The translations under genes and the position numbers were made by a program. The notes below the pieces were generated by a model. The model worked only from the letters and a program-made list of their open reading frames with translations. It was not told where the DNA came from and did no database searches. This document shows positions 8,564 through 16,986 of a stretch of 64,000 nt of DNA, piece after piece. The DNA is from Aquimarina sp. TRL1. Its GTDB lineage: Bacteria; Bacteroidota; Bacteroidia; Flavobacteriales; Flavobacteriaceae. The first letter of the stretch is position 1. Each line of letters starts with the position of its first letter. The DNA is taken from the NCBI RefSeq assembly GCF_013365535.1, contig NZ_CP053590.1, forward strand, positions 350,001 to 414,000. The letters are read 5' to 3'.

Positions 8564-9943
8564 ATGAAATATATTATATACAGTATCTTATTTTTGACCT
8601 TAATCAACTGCAATACTAAAACAAAACAGGCAGTTGACAAGGTAATTACAAATGACAAAATTATTATAAAAGGAAATGTAAAAAATGTCACAAAAAACAA
8701 ACTTTATCTGGTAGGAAATAATTTTTCTCAATTTATCGATATTGAAAAAGACGGAAGTTTCGTCGATACACTAACTACTTCTAGTGGTTATTTTTATGTT
8801 CGGGACCTTAAAAATTATATTGAGTTATACTTATCTCAGGGAAACTCCTTGGAACTTTTTTATGATGCAGATAATTTTGAAAAATCCATCCGTTTCAAAG
8901 GAAAAGAAAGTGTTATTAATGAATATCTACAGAAAAAAAGTGAACTCAAAAATACCATTACCGGAGGAGAGGCTCAATTTAGCCTCCTCAATGAGATAGA
9001 TTACAAAAAGAAAAACCTAATACTCAAAAAAAGAAGTTTAGATTTGGTAACCTCTTATGACGGGCTTCCTGAATCATTTATAATCAAAGAAAAAAAAAAT
9101 ATCACCTATCAATATTATCTTAGATTTTTTAAATACATATACCTTCATGCATATTATATCAAAGATAGAAACTTCAAACCTTCTGAAACATTCTATAATG
9201 AACTTGAAGAAGTAGACATAACCAATGAACAAGACTTCTTAGAGCTTTCATCATATAACAAATTAATCAGAGATTATTATAATCGTCTTATACATAACTG
9301 TTCTACAAGTAAAGAGGTGAGCCAGCTTTATAATGGTATTAATTCTAACATTATACAAAAGGAAATTCTGAATATGACGATACAATTCATGGACAGAGAG
9401 GATTATGCAATTGATACTTTATATTCAGGGTTGCGTTCTTTGAATCTGGATAGACAAACGCTGGCTGACCTGGAAAAGAAATACCGTTCTATCAAAAAAT
9501 TAGACGTCGGTACTCCTTCTCCCAGTTTTAAGTATTATAATATAGATGGGAGTAATACCACATTGGAAGACCTCAGAGGTAACTATGTCTTAATTGATGT
9601 GTGGGCTACCTGGTGCGGTCCTTGCAAAATAGAAGTTCCTCATTTAGAAAGGTTGGAAAAGAAATATCACAATCAGCAAATCAAATTCGTAAGTATTTCA
9701 GTAGATAAAAAGAAGCATTTCGAACGATGGAAAAAATATGTACATAAAAAAAAGCTAAAAGGAATACAGCTTTTTGCTGATGAGTCTTTTGATTCTGATT
9801 TCATTAAATACTTCCAAGTAACTTCACTTCCTAGTTTTATCTTACTAGACCCTGAAGGAAATATTGTTTTATCCAAAGCTCCCTATCCCTCTACTCCTGA
9901 AATGGAAAAACTATTAGATGATCTATTATCCAAAAAAAAATGA
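8564..9943 (+). CDS. TlpA-type thioredoxin-fold lipoprotein, paralogue of the gene at 3898-5256
   Basis: The 459-residue protein starts with a lipoprotein signal ending L-I-N-C (Cys16). A DUF4369-like beta domain (about 30-130) and a helical middle lead to a TlpA thioredoxin domain (about 320-455) with W-C-G-P-C at residues 350-354. The domain order, length and many short phrases (DNFEKSIRFKG versus DNFDESISFTG, IKYFQVTSLPSFILLD versus VKKYLVEAIPRFILLD) match the other lipoprotein, so the two are paralogues. Predicted role: periplasmic or outer-leaflet disulfide exchange. It is transcribed alone and ends just before a hairpin shared with the convergent protease gene. Confidence 0.85.
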   Translation: MKYIIYSILFLTLINCNTKTKQAVDKVITNDKIIIKGNVKNVTKNKLYLVGNNFSQFIDIEKDGSFVDTLTTSSGYFYVRDLKNYIELYLSQGNSLELFYDADNFEKSIRFKGKESVINEYLQKKSELKNTITGGEAQFSLLNEIDYKKKNLILKKRSLDLVTSYDGLPESFIIKEKKNITYQYYLRFFKYIYLHAYYIKDRNFKPSETFYNELEEVDITNEQDFLELSSYNKLIRDYYNRLIHNCSTSKEVSQLYNGINSNIIQKEILNMTIQFMDREDYAIDTLYSGLRSLNLDRQTLADLEKKYRSIKKLDVGTPSPSFKYYNIDGSNTTLEDLRGNYVLIDVWATWCGPCKIEVPHLERLEKKYHNQQIKFVSISVDKKKHFERWKKYVHKKKLKGIQLFADESFDSDFIKYFQVTSLPSFILLDPEGNIVLSKAPYPSTPEMEKLLDDLLSKKK

Positions 9944-9966
9944 CGTTATTAATTAGCTAGTTACAA

Positions 9967-10015
9967 CAAGCCTCATTACTCCATCGATATAAATCGAACA
10001 TGTGAATGAGGCTTG
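9967..10015. terminator. Hairpin between convergent TlpA and protease genes
   Basis: An 11-bp inverted repeat, CAAGCCTCATT at 9967-9977 with its complement at 10005-10015, closes a 27-base loop. It sits between two convergent stops and probably serves both strands. The T-run is poor on both sides. Confidence 0.5.
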
Positions 10016-10022
10016 ACTATTA

Positions 10023-11285
10023 TTATTTGTTCTTTATAATTGTTGTTACTTCCTTAAGCCAGTTATCACTTTTTAATTCAATATCTGGCACAACCCCTTT
10101 TGCTTCTATTGATTTTCCTTCTTTCGTTTTAATTTCACAAATCGGAATATATAGGTTGTAATGCTTTAAAGAGACACCTGTAACTGGATTTCCTGCTCCT
10201 GCTGTTGTTTTCCCAACAATAGTTGCTCGTTTCATTTGCTGTAATATAAATGCAAAATATTCAGCCGAAGAGCCCGTATTCTCAGAAACCATAACATAGA
10301 CTGGTACATCAAAAAAGTTAGGACCATCCGTATAATTATAAGGCACTTCACTTTGATGCCATTCCTTCTCTCCTATGCAGCGTTTTTTTAAGAGATGCTG
10401 ATATTCTTTTGTAGCGAATAAATGCTGATTGATAAATCCACTAAGTTCCCCATACCCTCCTCCATTAGAAGTAATATCAAAAATTAAAGAATCACATCCA
10501 TCAAGAAACTCCAACATCGCTATAACTTTTTTAAAAGCTACGGTCAGGTCAACCCCAGAAGTATCCCACTTAATATATCCGATATTTCCATCTAGTATGC
10601 TTACCTGACTAAAACCACCGTTTTTATTGTGTGTTTTTTTCTGACCTTTTATTTTTCCTGTCTTATAAGCGGCTGGGATCTCTTTAACTCCCATATAAAA
10701 ATGAATATCATTGGTGGTATTCCTCAGGGTTTCTTTAATCTTCTTTGCTATTTCGGGAGGTGTCATTCCTACCAGTTCTTTATCTTTAATTTGTTGTAAA
10801 AGAACTTTCTTTACTTTTTTACTTTTTTCTTTATCAAAGTACGTTTGCTCTAATTTTGCTATAATATCAGTAACCAACGTACTAACCTGCTCCTTATTTA
10901 ATCTTGAATTCAAAAAACGCTGGTGTTTATCATTAATTTTTGATAGCAATTCTCGCCAAGGTTCTTCTTCATATAGAGATTTCAAGTCTGAGTCTTTAAT
11001 CAAATGATGATAATTATCCCACCCCATATCGACTGCTTTGTATACATAAGATATTGCCAACTCTTTTCTATCAGACAATGCGGCACTACAAGCAGCGTTA
11101 TACATATCTTTTTTATTCAACAGTTGGGGTTCACTAGTATCAAAAGCTTTTTTATAAAATAGTATACTCTCTTCATATGCTTTATTCCTATATGCTTCTT
11201 CTGCACTCATTACAAGATCATTATATGATTGTGCTGCCAGTATTGTGGTTAAAAAAAATGTAATTACTACTGATATATTTTTCAT
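10023..11285 (-). CDS. S41-family (tail-specific type) peptidase
   Basis: The start at 11285 is preferred over an ATG 51 bases upstream because it gives a normal signal peptide (MKNISVVITFFLTTILAAQ). The 420-residue protein has a helical TPR-like N-terminal part (about 20-115), with AEEAYRNKAYEESILFYKKA resembling a tetratricopeptide unit. An S41 protease fold follows: the IDGxIGYIK-type strand (LDGNIGYIKWDTS), the FDITSNGGG turn, and the nucleophile region SENTGSSAEYF with likely catalytic Ser near residue 340, then GKTTAGAGNP. No PDZ domain was recognised. It is expected to be exported and to degrade periplasmic or surface proteins. A TAGTTTTG (-7-like) element lies on the minus strand at 11307-11314, and phased TTAAC repeats lie at 11352-11378. 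Confidence 0.82.
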   Translation of the reverse strand: MKNISVVITFFLTTILAAQSYNDLVMSAEEAYRNKAYEESILFYKKAFDTSEPQLLNKKDMYNAACSAALSDRKELAISYVYKAVDMGWDNYHHLIKDSDLKSLYEEEPWRELLSKINDKHQRFLNSRLNKEQVSTLVTDIIAKLEQTYFDKEKSKKVKKVLLQQIKDKELVGMTPPEIAKKIKETLRNTTNDIHFYMGVKEIPAAYKTGKIKGQKKTHNKNGGFSQVSILDGNIGYIKWDTSGVDLTVAFKKVIAMLEFLDGCDSLIFDITSNGGGYGELSGFINQHLFATKEYQHLLKKRCIGEKEWHQSEVPYNYTDGPNFFDVPVYVMVSENTGSSAEYFAFILQQMKRATIVGKTTAGAGNPVTGVSLKHYNLYIPICEIKTKEGKSIEAKGVVPDIELKSDNWLKEVTTIIKNK

Positions 11286-11351
11286 AGTTGTTTTGTTTAG
11301 AAGCAACAAAACTACACGACCAAAGCACAAAAACACTATATAAAATACTCA

Positions 11352-11378
11352 TTAACCGATTATTAACCTTTTGTTAAC
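11352..11378. promoter_or_regulatory. Three TTAAC direct repeats spaced 11 bp upstream of the S41 protease gene
   Basis: TTAAC occurs at 11352-11356, 11363-11367 and 11374-11378, a strict 11-base period. This spacing and core resemble binding sites of OmpR/PhoP-type regulators (the Bacillus PhoP box is a TTAACA direct repeat at 11 bp). The array lies 67-93 bases before the protease start. Confidence 0.5.
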
Positions 11379-11723
11379 GAAGAAAAAAATCTTCTGTATA
11401 ATTGGGACTTTTCTTTTTTTTGACTATATTATTATATCTAATATATTAGAAACGGTATTGAAAATTTCAGATGATAAAACGTAATTTGGAGATGTCTCAA
11501 ACATATTATTTTTATCTATGATTTGGGAATATACAAGGATTTTTGATCTGCTAAAAAAGAAAAAAAGGGTGTTTTTATACTGAAAAAAATATTCTTCCTA
11601 TTATATTCGTTCCCGAATACCGGAAATGGACTATATTATTCATAATGAATCCAAATAAGAAGTGTTTTGTATAAGTTATGAATAAAAATATTAAACATTT
11701 TGTAATTTTATAAAAAAATAGAC
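11379..11723. other. AT-rich intergenic stretch upstream of a small gene
   Basis: No gene was seen here. A TTTTG at 11665-11669 and an ACATTTTG at 11695-11702 may be a weak promoter for the gene at 11724, but the 25-base spacing is longer than usual. Confidence 0.3.
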
Positions 11724-11945
11724 ATGGAATTAATAGAAAGAGCCTTAGAATTCGAAAGTAGAAAGATGAGCCATATGTCTACAAGTGATAGAGTAGCAGC
11801 TTCTAGAGAAGCAAAAGAATTGATTTTAGCAATCAATGAGATTTATAAAGAAACAAAAGATACCAAATTAATGGATATCATGAAATTGCTTACTGAAAAG
11901 AAACGAAAAATCGAAAAGCGATTAAAAGGAGCAACTGATATATAA
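11724..11945 (+). CDS. Small conserved-looking helical protein of unknown function
   Basis: This 73-residue, highly charged protein has no signal or membrane segment. Nearly the whole chain is predicted helical by eye, with heptad-like spacing of hydrophobics (for example ELILAINEIYKETKDTKLMDIMKLL) and a Lys/Arg-rich C-terminus. The A-rich region before the ATG and the amino acid composition, unlike the Phe/Ile-rich noise frames nearby, support a real gene. No family was recognised. A small DNA-, RNA- or protein-binding role is possible from the basic tail, but this is speculation. The gene stands alone and a hairpin follows about 80 bases later. Confidence 0.6.
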   Translation: MELIERALEFESRKMSHMSTSDRVAASREAKELILAINEIYKETKDTKLMDIMKLLTEKKRKIEKRLKGATDI

Positions 11946-12026
11946 ATAAAATCTTTTCTTTAATACACTGGCTTATATTATTTCAGATGCTTTTTATAAG
12001 CTGTAAATAATATCAAAACATACTGG

Positions 12027-12057
12027 AAACCCTCTCGTATATCCCACGAAAGGGTTT
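12027..12057 (+). terminator. Putative terminator after the small helical protein gene
   Basis: A 12-bp inverted repeat with one mismatch (12027-12038 with 12046-12057, 7-nt loop) starts 82 bases past the stop. It is followed by only four T, so termination is uncertain. Confidence 0.45.
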
Positions 12058-12139
12058 TACGTGTTTCCTGTAACAAAAACTACTATAGGTATCGATCTTT
12101 TCGTTATACATTTTTATACTAGTAAATACCTTCAAAATA

Positions 12140-12170
12140 TTGCGTACTTCCCATATAAATTTTACTTTTG
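12140..12170 (+). promoter_or_regulatory. Bacteroidota-type promoter of the methyltransferase gene
   Basis: TTG at 12140-12142 and TACTTTTG at 12163-12170 match the TTG / TAnnTTTG pattern with a 20-base spacer, inside the usual 17-23 range. The start codon is about 119 bases downstream. Apart from this and the hairpin, nothing was seen in the 343-base gap 11946-12288. Confidence 0.45.
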
Positions 12171-12288
12171 TAGTAGGGAAAACAAAAAAATAAGGGAAAA
12201 ACGAATACATCCGTCCCCTTGATAAATTCATTCATTTTTTATCGAATAAAAACATTCGTATTCATTATCTTAAAACACAAAATCAAGG

Positions 12289-12924
12289 ATGATGAATACA
12301 GAAAATGCATACAATTTATGGGCTAGTCATTATGATGATATGCCTAATAAGACAAGAGACCTGGAAAAAACAGCTGCTCTGACCACTTTACAATCAAAAG
12401 AATACCCTTTTATACTGGAACTGGGATGCGGAACTGGAAAAAATACTACCTGGCTCCGACATAAGGCTACCCAACTTACTGCACTTGATTTTTCTGTTGA
12501 AATGTTGAGAAAAGCCGAGGAAAAAATTAAGGATAACAACGTTCTTTTTGTACAATCAGATCTAACAAAAGTATGGCCTGTAGCCGATAACACATTTGAT
12601 TTAATCTCCTGTAGTCTGACATTAGAACACATTCAGGATATTGATTTTATTTTTCGGCAAGCAGTACAAAAGTTACAAAAAAATGGTTTGTTTTTCTTAT
12701 GTGAATTACATCCGTTTAAACAATATTCAGGAAGTAAAGCGCGGTTTACAGATAAAGGGCAGCTCAATATTTTGCAGTGTTTTACTCATCATGTCTCAGA
12801 ATATACTGATTGTGCCATTCGAAATGGTTTCAGTATTGAAAAAATAGATGAATGGTTTGATGCTGATGATACAACTACTCTTCCTCGTTTGATTTCTTTT
12901 GTTTTTAGAAAAACTACTGTCTAA
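12289..12924 (+). CDS. Class I SAM-dependent methyltransferase
   Basis: The 211-residue cytoplasmic protein has the methyltransferase motif I LELGCGTGKNT (about residues 38-48), the acidic LDFS after strand 2, the QSDL phrase after strand 3, and DLISCSLTLEHI for motif post-II. The N-terminus NAYNLWASHYDD is typical of the UbiE/BioC-like Methyltransf_11 group. The substrate cannot be told: small molecule, quinone and carrier-bound acyl groups are all possible. Two ATG codons are adjacent and the first was taken. The last 11 bases overlap the end of the convergent hypothetical gene. It is not adjacent to the biosynthetic operons, so a tailoring role is not claimed. Confidence 0.85.
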   Translation: MMNTENAYNLWASHYDDMPNKTRDLEKTAALTTLQSKEYPFILELGCGTGKNTTWLRHKATQLTALDFSVEMLRKAEEKIKDNNVLFVQSDLTKVWPVADNTFDLISCSLTLEHIQDIDFIFRQAVQKLQKNGLFFLCELHPFKQYSGSKARFTDKGQLNILQCFTHHVSEYTDCAIRNGFSIEKIDEWFDADDTTTLPRLISFVFRKTTV

Positions 12925-13393
12925 AAGTAGCTTCTATAAATTGATTATAATCATATTGCAAATCCTCGTGAAGCGTTGCTATTTTTTTTCGGGCATTTTT
13001 CAACTCTCGTACATACATTCCGTTAATCACCTTATGTCCCAGTATATCTATTGGAAATGCTTGTAACTTTTGGCAAAAATGTAAAAGTATTTCTATTTCG
13101 GTTTCAACCACAGATGAGTATCGGATATATTTTTTATTCGTTCTTAGAATCCGCTGTATGCTTTTCTTTATATAATACATACTCTGTGTATTAATCGTTT
13201 CAAACGCTTCATCCATTTCTTCTTTAATTTGAGTAATGAATTCCTCTTCATCAGCAGCCTCAAACAACAAATATGTTAATAGTTCCTTGTTTTCCTTCTT
13301 GAATCTGGACAAACGAAGACAAATGGCAATCAATTCACTATTCGAGTATTCTGACAGTGCTGATTTTATTTCCTTTACAGTACTACTTTTCAC
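12914..13393 (-). CDS. Hypothetical cytoplasmic helical protein
   Basis: The 159-residue protein has no signal peptide or membrane segment and is rich in Lys, Glu and Ile, apparently all alpha-helical. It contains two similar charged helices (ELLTYLLFEAADEEEFITQI and VVETEIEILLHFCQKLQAF) and a basic C-terminal helix. It is compositionally like a real gene, and its convergent overlap of 11 bases with the methyltransferase gene is common in compact genomes. No family was recognised and no function is proposed. Confidence 0.65.
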   Translation of the reverse strand: MKSSTVKEIKSALSEYSNSELIAICLRLSRFKKENKELLTYLLFEAADEEEFITQIKEEMDEAFETINTQSMYYIKKSIQRILRTNKKYIRYSSVVETEIEILLHFCQKLQAFPIDILGHKVINGMYVRELKNARKKIATLHEDLQYDYNQFIEATFRQ

Positions 13394-13490
13394 GAAATTA
13401 ATTTCTAATTTTCCTTATACATTCTTAATGTTTTCCCTCGTCAATATAATCGTTCCTGCAAGGTACTTAAAAGACACTTCTAAATAAAAG

Positions 13491-13522
13491 AAAGTTGTAC
13501 AACAAATAGGTCGTACAACTTT
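13491..13522 (-). terminator. Terminator of the CarboxypepD_reg-like gene
   Basis: A 10-bp perfect inverted repeat, AAAGTTGTAC at 13491-13500 with its complement at 13513-13522, lies 35 bases past the minus-strand stop. On that strand it is followed by CTTTTATTT. Confidence 0.7.
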
Positions 13523-13556
13523 TCTATAGCATATTAAAAAAATATACAAGCGTTTC

Positions 13557-14408
13557 TTATTTCAATACAACACTTTGTATCGCAAAATTAAATCCTCTTT
13601 CTTTCTTCCATTTTCCTAAACTAATGGAGCGTGTTCGTATAGCGTCCCCCGTGTATAACGACCCTTTTAGAGCTATAAATGGTGTTGCTTTCCCTGTTGT
13701 CAACCATTCATAAGAGATATAAAAAGGCGCTTCGACAACGATTTTCTCCTTAAAAGTATGACGTAACCATCCATCTGATCGTGTAGATGTTATATATACT
13801 GGCTCACTAAGAAGTATATTACCTGGGTTTCCTTCTTTATCGACATCATATACATTAAGTCTTAATGTATATGGTTTCTTCTCTATATCCATGTTTTTTA
13901 CATACACTGAAGCAGAAACTATGGTAGCGCGTCCCCGGGGATGCATCTTCCTAGCAATCTCTGCACCAGCTTTTTTCTCTCCTCCTATATAGCCCAGGTA
14001 ATAACTGGAGGCACGTTTGATTCCTAATGTTCTCGTTTTATATTTTCTTTTTTTTCTTACAGAAATTAGTACCTCATCTAATATCGTTTCTTTCTCTTCT
14101 AATACAATTATTACCGGCGTTTCTTTCTTAAGCAATTCAGAAACGGCAATCTCTTTTGTTTTAAATCCAATACTTGAAAAAGTGACAAACTCTCCCAAAT
14201 ATTGAGAATTTAATATAAGTTCAAACTCTCCGTTTTCGGTAGTTACCGTTCCTATATTCTTATCAAATATCCCTACATTAACATAAGGAATTCCTTCTTT
14301 TGTTTTTTGGTTTATAACACTTCCTTTAATTGTATTAGAACCATATAACGTTATACTACAAAAGCATAACAAGAGGCCTATCATCAATGGGGTATTCACT
14401 TTTTTCAT
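13557..14408 (-). CDS. CarboxypepD_reg-like domain protein, exported
   Basis: The ATG at 14408 gives a good signal peptide (MKKVNTPLMIGLLLCFCSITLYG); another ATG lies 18 bases upstream. The 283-residue protein begins with a CarboxypepD_reg-like (CNA-B-like) domain at about 25-110: TIKGSVINQKTKEGIPYVNV, then GTVTTENGEFEL, FSSIGFKTKEI and ILDEVLISVRKK, the form seen at the start of TonB-dependent receptors and other surface proteins. The remaining 170 residues form a beta-rich domain of unknown family. No beta-barrel follows, so it is not a receptor. It is likely periplasmic or surface associated. It is divergent from the histidine kinase gene at 14786 and the region between holds phased repeats, so the two-component system may control it. 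Confidence 0.75.
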   Translation of the reverse strand: MKKVNTPLMIGLLLCFCSITLYGSNTIKGSVINQKTKEGIPYVNVGIFDKNIGTVTTENGEFELILNSQYLGEFVTFSSIGFKTKEIAVSELLKKETPVIIVLEEKETILDEVLISVRKKRKYKTRTLGIKRASSYYLGYIGGEKKAGAEIARKMHPRGRATIVSASVYVKNMDIEKKPYTLRLNVYDVDKEGNPGNILLSEPVYITSTRSDGWLRHTFKEKIVVEAPFYISYEWLTTGKATPFIALKGSLYTGDAIRTRSISLGKWKKERGFNFAIQSVVLK

Positions 14409-14591
14409 TTCTTTATTCTTTATCATTTAATCCATCTGCCGTTTATTACAAAAAGAAGCAGACATTCACTAAAATGGCTTCTGGCACCACTGATACCTAT
14501 AAGACATGAATCCTTCTACGCCTTCATTATAACAATGCTGATGTTGAAATTCTTTCGGAAGCAAAAATAGAGACGAAAATCGCGGATTTCC

Positions 14592-14747
14592 TTAATAGAA
14601 TTTTAATCCATTTTAATGAAAAGTTAATATATAGGGAAAGAACAAGTGCGTTTTCCTTCTATTTTTTTAATGATATTTCGTCAATAGCTAAACGCAAAGA
14701 AATTACTGATTTACAAAACCTTAATCTTTGTTAACAAAACCTTAATC
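14592..14747. promoter_or_regulatory. Phased TTAAT boxes and a 14-bp direct repeat in the divergent region
   Basis: TTAAT occurs at 14592, 14603, 14613 and 14624 (steps of 11, 10 and 11). Further right, ACAAAACCTTAATC is repeated exactly at 14713-14726 and 14734-14747, 21 bases apart (two helical turns). A TAATTTTG element lies at 14773-14780, only five bases before the kinase start codon. OmpR-type regulators bind such in-phase repeats, and the adjacent operon encodes one, so autoregulation is the simplest reading. Confidence 0.5.
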
Positions 14748-14785
14748 AGTTAGCACATAGAACCTTCTTTATTAATTTTGCCTTT

Positions 14786-16252
14786 ATGATTAAAAATAAA
14801 AAACTGACATACTGGTTAAGTACTTTAATTCTTCTTTCTATCATCAGTATTTTAATATTACAGGGGTATTGGATTTCTCATTCCTATACCAAAGAACATA
14901 ACGAGTTTAAAGAAAATGTTCATAAAGCTTTATCAGAATTTGATCTAAATCTATCAATTAAAAACCGTCAGATAATTCTTCTTGATGACCATATCGAATA
15001 TGAATATGAATATTACTCTCCTGATTCTACCTATAATTTTTACGGGAGCTATAGAATCGAAAAAGAACAAACAAAGGATGTCACTTTTGACAATCAATTA
15101 TTCGCTGTAAGAAAGGAGCAATTCAGACAAATCAATCAATTTTTCAAAAAAGACAGCCTTGCATTTCCCAATCTACTGGAAGAAGTCGAACTTACTATCA
15201 CGCAACAGTGTGTAAAATGCAGGGATTACAAAGTTTTTAATCTGGATAGTATGCTAACGGTATCCTTAAAAAAATTTGGAGTTTCTCTTCCTTTCCAGTT
15301 TGGCGTCTATAATAAAAATAAAAAGAAATGGGATTATTTATCCGATAAGCAAATCGATACACTTACCCTAAGTCAAACCACATATCAAAAACCATTTCAG
15401 GCTTCAGAAAAAAAAGACAAGAGCTTTCACCTCTTATTGCAAAAAGAGGACCGGTTTATCTTACAAAAGATACAAACTGTCATCGCATTATCTATTGCGT
15501 TGTTACTTTTGATTTCGGCAAGCTTCTTCTATCTCTTACGATTTGCCTTGCAACAAAAAAAACTATCTGAGATGAGAACCAGCTTCATCAATAATATGAC
15601 ACATGAATTCAAAACCCCTGTCGCTAATATTCTACTAGGAGTGGACAATATCGAGAATGCTCATATCATCAATAAACCAGCAGCAATTCAAAATTTTACA
15701 AAAATTATTCGCAAAGAAAGTATTCGAATTAATGAAATGGTCAATACCATTCTGGAACACGCACAATTAGACAGAGGTCACTGGAGGCTTAACCTAGAAC
15801 ATGTAGACATGCATCAGCTTATCAAACAGTTATTAGATATATGGGTTCTGCCTGTTCAGGAGAGAGGAGGAAAAATCACGGTTGATCTCGCTGCTACAAA
15901 AATGACGTTATTTGCGGATGAGGCTTTACTATATCAGGCGATTTCTAATATTCTGGACAATGCGAATAAATACTCTTTAGACACGCCAGATATTACCATT
16001 CAAACTTATAATACGATCCACTCATTACATATTAAAATTACAGATAAAGGAATTGGTTTTTCTGCCCTTGAAAAAAAGCATATTTTTGAAAAATTCTACC
16101 GTATTCCTACCAAAAACTTACACGATGTAAAAGGATTTGGGCTTGGGCTTAATTACGCTGAAAATATTATTCATTTTTTTAAAGGAAAAATTAATGTAGA
16201 AAGCGAAAAAGGAAAGGGAAGCTCTTTTGAAATTGTATTACCAATATCTTAA
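14786..16252 (+). CDS. Sensor histidine kinase (HisKA/HATPase) with a periplasmic domain
   Basis: The 488-residue protein has a first transmembrane helix at about 10-29, a periplasmic domain of about 200 residues, and a second helix at about 230-253. The core has the HisKA box MTHEFKTPVAN with phosphorylated His273 and the ATPase domain: N-box ISNILDNANKYS, G1 DKGIGF, F-box FEKFYR, G2 GFGLGLNY. No HAMP domain is visible between helix 2 and the H-box; only a short linker is present. The periplasmic domain contains a C-V-K-C pair at residues 142-145, which could bind metal or respond to redox state. The response regulator gene starts 2 bases after the stop, so the pair is one operon. Confidence 0.92.
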   Translation: MIKNKKLTYWLSTLILLSIISILILQGYWISHSYTKEHNEFKENVHKALSEFDLNLSIKNRQIILLDDHIEYEYEYYSPDSTYNFYGSYRIEKEQTKDVTFDNQLFAVRKEQFRQINQFFKKDSLAFPNLLEEVELTITQQCVKCRDYKVFNLDSMLTVSLKKFGVSLPFQFGVYNKNKKKWDYLSDKQIDTLTLSQTTYQKPFQASEKKDKSFHLLLQKEDRFILQKIQTVIALSIALLLLISASFFYLLRFALQQKKLSEMRTSFINNMTHEFKTPVANILLGVDNIENAHIINKPAAIQNFTKIIRKESIRINEMVNTILEHAQLDRGHWRLNLEHVDMHQLIKQLLDIWVLPVQERGGKITVDLAATKMTLFADEALLYQAISNILDNANKYSLDTPDITIQTYNTIHSLHIKITDKGIGFSALEKKHIFEKFYRIPTKNLHDVKGFGLGLNYAENIIHFFKGKINVESEKGKGSSFEIVLPIS

Positions 16253-16254
16253 TT

Positions 16255-16986
16255 ATGACAACCGTTTACAAAGATAAATTTCAAGTTTTATTAGCCGAGG
16301 ATGACAGCAGTTTTGGTATGCTGATGAAAAGTTATCTGGAATTACATGAGTATGAAGTTACGTTGGCTCCTGATGGGGTGCAAGCCATCACTGCTATTAC
16401 TAATAAAAAATTTGACTTGTGCATTCTGGATGTAAACATGCCGCGAAAAGATGGGTTCACTCTTGCAGAGGAAATAAAAAAAAGGTACCCTGGGATACCT
16501 TTTATTTTTTTAACTGCTAAAGCCTTAAAAGAAGACCAGCTAAGAGGTTACCAGATAGGAGCAGATGACTATCTCATTAAGCCGTTTGACTCCGAGTTAC
16601 TGCTGATGAAGATTTCTATTGTCATTCATAGAAACAATGCTATTAAACAGGTAACTACGCCTCTTTTATATACTATTGGTAGTTTCGAGTTTAATTATGA
16701 AACCAGGCAACTTTTTCTCGATAAAAAAACAAAAAAACTAACTCCAACAGAAGCTGAATTGCTTCGATTGTTATGTGAGTATGATGCCAGAAAGCAAGTA
16801 CTTCCCAGAGAAAAAACGCTTCTTTCTATATGGAAATCTGACGATTATTACACTACCAGGAGTATGGATGTTTTTATTACCAAACTCAGAGGGCACTTAA
16901 AAGAAGACCCTAATTTCCAGATTGAAATCATCAATATTCACAATAAAGGATTCAGGCTAGAAATCCAGCCCAAATCAAAAAATTAG
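16255..16986 (+). CDS. OmpR/PhoB-type response regulator
   Basis: The 243-residue protein has a receiver domain (about 8-125) with acidic residues E15/D16/D17, phosphoacceptor D59 in LCILDVNMP, the Thr of FIFLTAK and the Lys of DYLIKPFD. A winged-helix Trans_reg_C domain follows (about 140-238), with KLTPTEAELLRLL and TRSMDVFITKLRGHL. It partners the kinase immediately upstream. The likely sites are the phased TTAAT/TTAATC repeats before the kinase gene and perhaps the TTAAC array at 11352. Its last 12 bases overlap the end of the convergent membrane protein gene. Confidence 0.93.
   Translation: MTTVYKDKFQVLLAEDDSSFGMLMKSYLELHEYEVTLAPDGVQAITAITNKKFDLCILDVNMPRKDGFTLAEEIKKRYPGIPFIFLTAKALKEDQLRGYQIGADDYLIKPFDSELLLMKISIVIHRNNAIKQVTTPLLYTIGSFEFNYETRQLFLDKKTKKLTPTEAELLRLLCEYDARKQVLPREKTLLSIWKSDDYYTTRSMDVFITKLRGHLKEDPNFQIEIINIHNKGFRLEIQPKSKN

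Noticed and set aside
12013..12231. 72-residue minus-strand frame
   Set aside because: It overlaps a hairpin and a good plus-strand promoter for the methyltransferase gene, and the sequence has no protein-like features.
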